From positions 1 through 50,602 of the forward strand of contig DATGIF010000023.1 in the NCBI GenBank assembly GCA_035295845.1: a DNA stretch of 50,602 nucleotides, read 5' to 3'. Source of the DNA: Palsa-892 sp035295845. Lineage in GTDB: Bacteria > Pseudomonadota > Alphaproteobacteria > Rhizobiales > Xanthobacteraceae. How positions within the stretch are numbered: position 1 is the stretch's first letter; each line of letters begins with the position of its first letter. The position numbers and the translations under genes were made by a program. The notes under the pieces were generated by a model that saw only the letters and a list, made by a program, of their open reading frames with translations, was not told where the DNA came from and did no database searches. Positions 1 to 10,116 of the stretch are shown one piece after another.

Positions 1-754
<754 letters not shown>

Positions 755-1135
755 GAGATCCTGATCGGCTCGATCACAACGTTTGACGAGTCCCAAGCAC
801 GTCGATCCCGTTCCGCTTGCGCGGCGCGTGATCGAACAAAGCTTGATGAATCGAAACGTAGGACCGCCGAAGTTTCTCTTCGACCTTTCCAACACAGGCT
901 TTCGCCCGCGAGGGAAAAGTCCGCAAGGACTCCGCCGCCCACGTTTCTCTTTCTTCCGATCCACAATTTCAAACAGCAAACGCCGGCGGCAGAACCGCCA
1001 GCGCCGCCTTGCCGGAAAACCGGAAGGCTTCGAAGCCTCTCTCTTCCAGCAGAGCGCCAGACGAGAAACCACGGAACGGGATGAGCTTCGCAGGTGCGCC
1101 ATCGCGCCGAGGCGGCGGCGCACCGTGGTGGGGGC
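755..1135 (-). other. 16S rRNA leader (external transcribed spacer)
   Basis: This stretch of about 380 bases lies between the rRNA promoter and the 5' end of 16S, so it should be transcribed as the rRNA precursor leader and removed by RNase processing. Several overlapping open frames cross it on both strands, but none resembles a known protein and all are incompatible with an rrn leader. It contains a boxA-like element (966-978). Confidence 0.75.
966..978 (-). promoter_or_regulatory. boxA-like antitermination element of the rrn leader
   Basis: On the minus strand the sequence reads TGCTGTTTGAAAT, close to the bacterial boxA core (TGCTCTTTgAaA). It lies about 210 bases before the 16S 5' end and downstream of the promoter, where the NusB/NusE antitermination complex would load. 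The assignment rests on motif and position only. Confidence 0.6.
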
Positions 1136-1165
1136 TTTATATGCCCCTGCGTCTTTTATTGTCAA
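1136..1165 (-). promoter_or_regulatory. rRNA operon promoter
   Basis: On the minus strand a perfect -35 TTGACA (1160-1165) is followed after 18 bases by TATAAA (1136-1141). It is the best housekeeping promoter match in the region and points at the 16S gene. Transcription should begin near 1128, giving a leader of about 370 bases. It faces away from the M23 peptidase gene. Confidence 0.8.
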
Positions 1166-1340
1166 CCATCGTTCTAACTGGGTATTGCAGTGCAACTTTT
1201 CAAGCCGCTCGGCCATGATGCCGCCATGATGCCGGGGCGCCCTTAAGGGGCTTGGCGGTCCAATGTTTTTTCACGCGAGGGGCAGCGCTCCGATGGGGCG
1301 GCTGCCGCGAATGAACAAGGGCCGGTCGGGCGACGCTATA

Positions 1341-1360
1341 TTTCCCCGCGGACGGGGAAA
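1341..1360 (+). other. Perfect 8-bp hairpin in the M23 gene leader
   Basis: TTTCCCCG and CGGGGAAA flank the tetraloop CGGA, forming a perfect inverted repeat. A TATATT hexamer (1337-1342) overlaps its left edge and could be a -10 element, but I see no convincing -35. The rest of 1166-1419, between the rrn promoter and the M23 gene, shows no gene. The element could be a 5'-end RNA stabiliser or an operator; its role is unknown. Confidence 0.45.
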
Positions 1361-1419
1361 ATTTGGGGCCAATCAGGCGCGCCCGGCGCCGCGGGCCCTG
1401 AAGTGCAAGGGGACGACAC

Positions 1420-3390
1420 TTGGAAAGCTGGCGTCAGGCTGCTGGAGCGCGGTCATACGGTGTTGCCGCCGCGATTGATCTCGGCAACGACCCGCCGCTC
1501 GGCCTCGACCTGCACGACGAAGAACCGGTCGACCCCCGCCGCATCTCGATCCGCTGGCTTGCCGCCACCGTCCTCACCGCCCTTTCGGGCGCGAGCCTGA
1601 TGGGCGGCGCGGTTTACGCGGCGCTCGACGGCGAATACCGCTTTGCCTCGCTTCCGGAAATGTCGCGTCTGGCGCTGAAGACGGTGGGCGAGCGCCTGTC
1701 GAACATCGCGAGCAAAGCCGACCGCATCTCGCTCCTCGGCGAGCACACGCTGTCGCGCCAGCTTATCCGCGTCTCCACCACGATCCGCAACGGCGACCGC
1801 GAGACCGTGCGCGTGCGGCCCTTCGTGCGGGTCTCGGCCAATCTTACGCTCACGCCTTCGTCCTTCGCTTCGGAAGTACCGCCGTTCAATCCCGTGAAGA
1901 TGATGGCCGATGCCGATCCCGAGGAGCGTCCCGACGACGTTCCGCAAGCCGATACCGGCGGCGACCTCACCATCGTCATGCGCGACCTCGCCATGGTTCC
2001 GGCTGGCGTCCGCGTCATCGGCGCGCTCCGCCCCGAAGACGTCATGATGAAGGTTCGCGAAGCGATCGACGCGGACAAGGCCGGCGGAAAAACATTGCCG
2101 GCGCTCGCCGGCAGCAACATCGGCGGCGTCTTCAGCGGCCGTCTTGCCTATGCGGTCGAAGGCGGCTCGCGTTTTGCCACCGACGACATTCCCACGACCT
2201 TCGAGAACATGAATTCCATCGCCAAGACGGCCGCTGAAATCACCGGCGGCAACAACTGGGCGGAGCGCAGCGTCGTCGTGAAGAAAGGCGATTCACTCGG
2301 CACGATCCTGCGCGACATCGGCGCCGATCCGAACACGCAATCAGCGATCCTTTCCGCCTTCGGCCCGCGCGGCAAGGACGGCGCCCTGAAGGAAGGGCAG
2401 CGCGTTCGCCTGCTCGTGCAGCCGGACGAAAGCGGAACGCTGCGGCCGCTGCGCGTGTCGATTTTCAGCGATCAGGGCCACCAGGGCACGGTCGCGATCG
2501 CCGACAACGGCCGCTATGTGACGGTCACCGAGCCGCGCGACATGGCCTTCGCCGCGATCGGCGACGATGACGACGACACCAAGGGCATGCGGCTCTACCA
2601 GAGCATCTACGAAACCGCGCTCAAGAACGAAATCCCGAAAGGGATGATCGACAACATGATCCGCAACTTCTCCTTCGACGTCGATCTGCAGCGCAAGGTG
2701 CGCGCCGGCGATTCGTTCGACGTGCTCTATGCCAATGACGAAGGCGACGGCAACGACGTGCTCTACGCCTCAATCGTGACCGGCGGTGAGACCAGACGCT
2801 ATTACCGCTTCCAGACCAGCGACGACGGCATCATCGACTTCTATGACGAGGATGGAAAAAGCGCGAAGAAATTCCTCGTGCGCAAGCCCATGGCCGGCGG
2901 CGTCTTCACCTCCGGTTTCGGCGCGCGAAACCACCCAATCCTCGGTTATGTGCGCGCCCACACTGGTGTCGACTGGTCCGACGATATCGGCACCCCGGTC
3001 TTTGCCGCCGGCAACGGCGTCGTGCAGTCGGCGGAGTGGAATTCCGGCGGCTATGGCCGCCGCATCGAGCTCCAGCATCTCAACGGCTACATGACCACCT
3101 ATTCGCATTTGTCGGGCTTCGCGCGCGGCATCGAACCGGGCGTCAAGGTTCGCCAGGGCCAGGTGATCGGCTATGTCGGCACCACCGGCCTTTCGACCGG
3201 ACCGCATCTGCACTATGAGGTGCTGATCAACGGCAGCTTCGTCGACCCGATGCGCGTGAAGCTGCCGCGCGGACGCGAGCTCGACGGGCCGATCCTGAAC
3301 GACTTCGAACGCGAACGCGCGCGCGTCGACGGCATTCTTGACCGCTCGCCCGGCGGCCCGCGCGTCTCGCAAAACACGGCGACGAAGTAA
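1420..3390 (+). CDS. M23 family murein endopeptidase, membrane-anchored
   Basis: This 656-residue protein would cleave peptide cross-links in peptidoglycan in the periplasm. A short cytoplasmic N-terminus precedes one membrane segment (about residues 47-68). A central LysM-like or OapA-like stretch (about 280-340, beginning VVKKGDSLGTILRDIG) and a C-terminal LytM/M23 domain follow. The zinc site looks intact: H514 and D518 in HTGVD, and H596/H598 in GPHLHYE. The start is a TTG preceded by AAGGGGA at a good distance; no ATG fits the N-terminus as well. It is divergent from the rRNA promoter and convergent with clpB. The intact zinc ligands argue for an active enzyme rather than an EnvC-type activator. 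Confidence 0.93.
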   Translation: MESWRQAAGARSYGVAAAIDLGNDPPLGLDLHDEEPVDPRRISIRWLAATVLTALSGASLMGGAVYAALDGEYRFASLPEMSRLALKTVGERLSNIASKADRISLLGEHTLSRQLIRVSTTIRNGDRETVRVRPFVRVSANLTLTPSSFASEVPPFNPVKMMADADPEERPDDVPQADTGGDLTIVMRDLAMVPAGVRVIGALRPEDVMMKVREAIDADKAGGKTLPALAGSNIGGVFSGRLAYAVEGGSRFATDDIPTTFENMNSIAKTAAEITGGNNWAERSVVVKKGDSLGTILRDIGADPNTQSAILSAFGPRGKDGALKEGQRVRLLVQPDESGTLRPLRVSIFSDQGHQGTVAIADNGRYVTVTEPRDMAFAAIGDDDDDTKGMRLYQSIYETALKNEIPKGMIDNMIRNFSFDVDLQRKVRAGDSFDVLYANDEGDGNDVLYASIVTGGETRRYYRFQTSDDGIIDFYDEDGKSAKKFLVRKPMAGGVFTSGFGARNHPILGYVRAHTGVDWSDDIGTPVFAAGNGVVQSAEWNSGGYGRRIELQHLNGYMTTYSHLSGFARGIEPGVKVRQGQVIGYVGTTGLSTGPHLHYEVLINGSFVDPMRVKLPRGRELDGPILNDFERERARVDGILDRSPGGPRVSQNTATK

Positions 3391-3398
3391 GCGCCGCT

Positions 3399-5999
<2,601 letters not shown>

Positions 6000-6066
6000 G
6001 GATGTCTCCCAAAGGCCGCCTGAGGCGCTCCTTGGCGGGTCCCCGCAGGCAACCCGCTGGTGCCAA

Positions 6067-6096
6067 ATATGGGGACTGGCCCCCTCAAACGGCAAG
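6067..6096 (-). promoter_or_regulatory. Heat-shock (RpoH, sigma-32) promoter of clpB
   Basis: On the minus strand CTTGCC (6091-6096) is followed after 16 bases by CCCCATAT (6067-6074). This matches the sigma-32 -10 consensus CCCCATNT exactly and the CTTG core of the -35. It lies about 70 bases before the clpB start. Heat-shock control of clpB is the rule in Proteobacteria, so element and gene agree. Confidence 0.75.
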
Positions 6097-6188
6097 AGCG
6101 TCTTGTCGCAGGAAACCGCTTCTTCAAAGCATAACGAATGCAAGCATAACCGGCTTGCAAAAAGAATGTTCAACAGCGAAGAAAAAAC

Positions 6189-6947
6189 ATGGCCCAGCTC
6201 GCTTCCATCTATCGCTATCCGGTCAAGGGGCTCACCCCCGAGCGCCTTTCTTCCGCGGAGTTGCGCGCGGGCGAGGTGATCAACGGCGACCGGCTCTATG
6301 CCGTCGAAAACGGCCCCTCGGGCTTCGATCCCGCCGCACCCCAATGGATGCCCAAGGCCAAGTTCCTCTGCCTCATGCGCAATGCACGGCTCGCCGCCCT
6401 TTCCGCGCGCTATGACGATGCAAGCGCGACCCTGACCATCGAGAAAAACGGAGAACTGCTTGCGGCCGGTGACCTGAAGACGCCGGAGGGGCGGCGCGCG
6501 ATTGAGAATTTTTTCGAGACCTACATGAGCGGAGAAAAACGCGGGGATTTGCGTATCCTCCAGGCGGCCGGCCACAGCTTCTCGGACCTCGCCAAAAAGG
6601 TCGTCTCGATCATCAACCTCGACACGGTCGAGGACTTTTCCCGCGCGCTGGGGCAAGCGGTGCATCCGCTGCGTTTCCGCGCCAATCTCTATCTCGCGGA
6701 CCTTCCAGCCTGGTCGGAGTTGGATCTGATCGGCAAGACGCTCGCCATCGGTGGCGCGCGATTGAAAATCCTCAAGTGCACCGAGCGCTGCGCCGCGACC
6801 GAAGTGAACCCGGACACCGCGCTCCGCGATATCGATATCCCGGAGATTTTGTGGAAGCGCCGCGGCAATATCGACTTCGGCATTTATGCCGAAGTCATTG
6901 CGGGTGGCAGAATCGCTGAAAGCGATCCAGTCGAAATTCCGGCCTGA
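6189..6947 (+). CDS. MOSC domain protein (molybdenum cofactor sulfurase C-terminal-like)
   Basis: A 252-residue protein with the two-part MOSC arrangement: an N-terminal beta-barrel beginning ASIYRYPVKGLTPE (about 5-18) and a C-terminal MOSC core around residues 150-250. The conserved cysteine expected to contact molybdopterin or the sulfur carried is probably C201 in RCAATEVNP, with C197 beside it. Family members include mARC-type and YiiM-type Moco enzymes that reduce N-hydroxylated compounds, but the substrate cannot be told here. It is divergent from clpB across 189 bases and convergent with the DUF4167 gene. Confidence 0.9.
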   Translation: MAQLASIYRYPVKGLTPERLSSAELRAGEVINGDRLYAVENGPSGFDPAAPQWMPKAKFLCLMRNARLAALSARYDDASATLTIEKNGELLAAGDLKTPEGRRAIENFFETYMSGEKRGDLRILQAAGHSFSDLAKKVVSIINLDTVEDFSRALGQAVHPLRFRANLYLADLPAWSELDLIGKTLAIGGARLKILKCTERCAATEVNPDTALRDIDIPEILWKRRGNIDFGIYAEVIAGGRIAESDPVEIPA

Positions 6948-6956
6948 CCTTGCTCG

Positions 6957-7712
6957 TTATTCGCTCGGATCGTGCGTGCCGGCCGGATGCCCGCCTTCCG
7001 CCGGAGCGGAATTTTGCTCGGATGAAACCGCGGGCTGGCGCGGCGCCTCGCCCTGAGGACCGCCGCGCTGGTCGAAATTTCCGCCCTGCGGACGGAAGTG
7101 ACGGTTGCGGTTGCGATCGCGTCCGAAGCGGCCGCCGCGATCTCCCTGCTCGTTATCGTGGCCGTTGCCGGGTCCGCCGGCGCCGCCGGTGATGAAAGCA
7201 GGCAGGCCGCCTGCGTTTTGTTCACCCCCGCGCGGCTGTTGATAGCCCTGGAAATTTGGCTGCGGCTGCGGCTGCGGCTGCGGCGGTTGCGGCTGCGGTT
7301 GCGGCCGATGCTGCGGCTGCACCGGCGCGCCTCCGGCATAGGGTTGCGCGTTCGGATTGCCCGGCATGCCTTCGTCGCCTTCGCCGTCGCCCTCGTCGAA
7401 ATCCCCGCCGCCTTCCATGTCCGGGCGCTGATAGGGCTGTTGCGGCTGATGCGGATTCTGCTGCGCGAACTGGGCCTGCGCCGCGGCGATCAGGCGGAAA
7501 TAATGCTCGGCATGCTGCAGGTAGCTCTCGGCCGCGATCGGGTCGCCGGAGGCCTGCGCATCGCGCGCGAGCTGCACGTATTTTTCGGCGATGTGGTGCG
7601 CGGTGCCGCGCACTTTCACTTCCGGCCCGTTCGATTCGTAAACGCGGGTGAGTGGGTTGTGGCCGCGATTGCGATTGCGCCCGCGCATGCGCTTCTGCTG
7701 TCCGTTTCTCAT
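6957..7712 (-). CDS. DUF4167 domain protein with proline/glutamine-rich low-complexity tail
   Basis: A 251-residue protein beginning with a basic stretch (MRNGQQKRMRGRNRNRG), then the conserved DUF4167 block (about 18-85, with NPLTRVYESNGPEVKVRG and a predicted helix). The remainder is disordered and rich in P, Q, G, N and R, including a (PQ)n tract coded by a hexanucleotide repeat. The basic ends suggest RNA or ribosome association, but no function is established. It is regularly found next to prmC and prfA in Rhizobiales, which hints at a role close to translation. Confidence 0.88.
   Translation of the reverse strand: MRNGQQKRMRGRNRNRGHNPLTRVYESNGPEVKVRGTAHHIAEKYVQLARDAQASGDPIAAESYLQHAEHYFRLIAAAQAQFAQQNPHQPQQPYQRPDMEGGGDFDEGDGEGDEGMPGNPNAQPYAGGAPVQPQHRPQPQPQPPQPQPQPQPNFQGYQQPRGGEQNAGGLPAFITGGAGGPGNGHDNEQGDRGGRFGRDRNRNRHFRPQGGNFDQRGGPQGEAPRQPAVSSEQNSAPAEGGHPAGTHDPSE
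7258..7320 (-). repeat. Hexanucleotide GGCTGC-type repeat coding a Pro-Gln tract
   Basis: The plus strand shows repeated GGCTGC units, with scattered GGTTGC and GGCGGT variants, over about 60 bases. On the minus strand they code alternating Pro and Gln in the DUF4167 protein. Because the unit is six bases, gain or loss of copies would not shift the frame. Confidence 0.7.
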
Positions 7713-8132
7713 TTGCGAAAGTCTCTCTGTTCTGCGGCCACCGCCGCGTATTTATGTTCCGCCATCAGTGGGATGAACGGCACGTCAATCCGGTTTGCGC
7801 CGGATTGCATTCCGTGAAGCGCATTGGCCGCATCGAGCATTCGATCGTCATCAATTCAAGCCCACCCGCACCAGGCGCAAATCTTTCTTCCCGCGCTTCA
7901 GCGCGGATGACCGCAGTTTGCTTCGCATATCGGTAGCCGCTATCCGCGCACCTTGCGAACTTCAGTTGAAATTTATGACCTCAAAGGTCTCGCCGGCATC
8001 CTCGCCAGGCGGTTGATGTTTGGACCGCCGTTTTCGGTCCTCACACGGCGCTGGCTTATAGCTTGCGCCGTATGCCAAGTCGAATCTGGGGCGGACACTA
8101 ATGCGGATCGGCGTCCCTTCCAAGCATTATTT
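7713..8132. other. 420-base intergenic region upstream of the DUF4167 gene
   Basis: No convincing gene is visible. Two small inverted repeats stand out: CCGCGC-TTCA-GCGCGG (7891-7906) and GGACCG-7 bases-CGGTCC (8022-8040). The second could end prmC transcription, since it lies about 95 bases past its stop, but it lacks a U tract. The region must also hold the DUF4167 promoter if that gene is not co-transcribed with prmC; I could not find a clear -35/-10 pair. Confidence 0.55.
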
Positions 8133-9032
8133 TTATGGCCGCTTCCGCAGCATTAACGCGCGGGGAATTCCGGCGAGATCACGGCGCGCGGGACCGGCGG
8201 CGGCGAGCCCTGCTGCTTGTGCCAGATTTGTGACGTCCGATTCCTGCCCCTCGCCAAGCTCAAGCACGGCAACGCCTTCGGCAGAAAGCACTCGCGGCAG
8301 ATCGCGAACAATCGCGCGGTAAGCATCCAGGCCGTCCGTGCCGCCATCGAGCGCAAGCTTCGGGTCGTGCTCGCGCACTTCGCGCGCGAGCCGCGCTAGC
8401 TCATATGAGGCGATGTAGGGCGGATTGCAAACGACGAGATCGAATGTCCCTTTCAGCGCCGCGCCCCAATTTCCGCAAGCGAACATTGCACGGCCGCCGA
8501 GGCCGAGCGCCGCGAGGTTCGCCCGCGTAATGGCGAGCGCTCCTTCGCTGCAATCAACCCCGACCCCGAACGCGCGCGGCCTTTCGGCGAGAACGGCCGC
8601 GAGCAAACCGCCCGCACCGGTGCCGAAATCGAGCACGGAGAACGCCGCATTCCGGTCGGGAAAAGCCGCGAGTGCTGCTTCGACGAGGGTTTCGGTCTCG
8701 GGCCGCGGCACCAGCGTATCGGGACCAAGGCGGAAAGGCCGGCTCCAGAATTCCTTGACGCCGATAATCCGGGCGACCGGCTCTCCCGCGAGGCGGCGCG
8801 CGACAAACCCTTCAAACCGCAACCGCGCTTCGTTCGGCGCCTTCATATTGGCGTCGGCGCGGAGCGCGGCACCTTCGACGCCGAGCGCGTAGGCAAGCAG
8901 AACCCGCGCATCCGCTTCCGCCGATTCAATGCCGGCTTCGCGCAAGCGCGCGAGCGCCTGGCGCCGCAGCAATCCGATCGAAGGCTCCGGTTCGCTCCGC
9001 GCCTCGCGCTTCGTCTCGAAACGGATGGTCAT
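8133..9032 (-). CDS. prmC: Release factor glutamine methyltransferase PrmC
   Basis: This 299-residue enzyme methylates the glutamine of the GGQ motif in RF1 and RF2 using S-adenosylmethionine. An N-terminal helical domain (about 20-110, ending PRPETE at 109-114) is followed by a Rossmann methyltransferase domain with the SAM loop LDFGTGAGG (134-142) and the NPPY signature (203-206) that binds the glutamine side chain. Its ATG overlaps the prfA stop by four bases, so enzyme and substrate are translationally coupled. Confidence 0.96.
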   Translation of the reverse strand: MTIRFETKREARSEPEPSIGLLRRQALARLREAGIESAEADARVLLAYALGVEGAALRADANMKAPNEARLRFEGFVARRLAGEPVARIIGVKEFWSRPFRLGPDTLVPRPETETLVEAALAAFPDRNAAFSVLDFGTGAGGLLAAVLAERPRAFGVGVDCSEGALAITRANLAALGLGGRAMFACGNWGAALKGTFDLVVCNPPYIASYELARLAREVREHDPKLALDGGTDGLDAYRAIVRDLPRVLSAEGVAVLELGEGQESDVTNLAQAAGLAAAGPARRDLAGIPRALMLRKRP

Positions 9033-10105
9033 GCCTCGCCCTCGGCCGCAAGCAGCGTCGCCTGATGATTGGCGACCAGCGCGTCAATCAATTCGCCCAG
9101 CGCCTCGCCCTCGAGGATTTTTGGCAGCTTGTGCAGCGTGAGATTGATGCGGTGATCGGTCACGCGCGCTTGCGGAAAATTATAGGTGCGGATGCGTTGC
9201 GAGCGGTCGCCCGAGCCAACCTGGCCGCGCCGCTCGGCGGCGCGCGCGGCTTCCTGCTTCTGTTGCTCCATGTCGTAGAGCCGCGCGCGGAGCAACGCCA
9301 TGGCGCGGGCGCGGTTGCGGTGCTGCGAGCGCTCGTCTTGCACGCCGACGACAATGCCGCTCGGAATATGCGTGATGCGGACGGCCGATTCGGTCTTGTT
9401 CACGTGCTGGCCGCCGGCGCCGCCCGCGCGCATGGTTTCGATCCGCAAATCCGCGTCGTTGATTTTGACATCCACGTCATCCGCCTCCGGCAGCACCGCC
9501 ACGGTCGCCGCCGACGTATGGATGCGGCCGGACGTCTCGGTGTCGGGCACGCGCTGCACGCGATGCACGCCGGATTCGAACTTGAGTTTGGAATAGGCGC
9601 CCTTGCCGCGCACGGCGGCGATGATCTCCTTGTAGCCGCCGACCGCTCCCTCGCTCATCGACACCGGCTCGACCTTCCAGCCCTGCAGCGCCGCATAGCG
9701 CTCATACATGCGGAAAAGATCGCCGGCGAAGAGGGCGGCTTCGTCGCCGCCGGTGCCCGCGCGCACTTCGAGAATGACGTTGCGCTCGTCCATCGCATCC
9801 TTCGGAATGAGCGCGCGGCGCACCTCGTCCTCGAGCGCCACCACCCGGCGCGTGAGCTCCGATTTTTCATCGCCCGCAAGCCGCGCGATTTCCGGCTCCG
9901 TCTTCGGATCCTCGATCAGCGCCGCCGCATCGGCGAGCTGCGCCTGCGCCTCCTTCAAGGCGCGCACGCTTTCGACGACCGGCCCGAGCTCGGCGAATTC
10001 GCGCGAAAGCTTCACATAGGTGTCGCGGTCGGGATTGCTCGCAAGCTCCTTCTCCACCGCGGCATGGCGGGCAATCAGCGCATCTAATCTCGCGGCAGGC
10101 AGCAT
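9029..10105 (-). CDS. prfA: Peptide chain release factor 1
   Basis: This 358-residue protein recognises UAA and UAG stop codons and triggers peptide release. The tripeptide that reads the stop codon is PDT (187-189, family PxT), within RVPDTETSGRIHTS, which is RF1-type rather than the SPF of RF2. The catalytic GGQ is at 231-233 in RAGGAGGQHVNKT. Length is normal. It follows ptsP after a gap of only 11 bases, in a run lysC-ptsP-prfA-prmC. Confidence 0.97.
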   Translation of the reverse strand: MLPAARLDALIARHAAVEKELASNPDRDTYVKLSREFAELGPVVESVRALKEAQAQLADAAALIEDPKTEPEIARLAGDEKSELTRRVVALEDEVRRALIPKDAMDERNVILEVRAGTGGDEAALFAGDLFRMYERYAALQGWKVEPVSMSEGAVGGYKEIIAAVRGKGAYSKLKFESGVHRVQRVPDTETSGRIHTSAATVAVLPEADDVDVKINDADLRIETMRAGGAGGQHVNKTESAVRITHIPSGIVVGVQDERSQHRNRARAMALLRARLYDMEQQKQEAARAAERRGQVGSGDRSQRIRTYNFPQARVTDHRINLTLHKLPKILEGEALGELIDALVANHQATLLAAEGEA

Positions 10106-10116
10106 GGATCGTCCGT

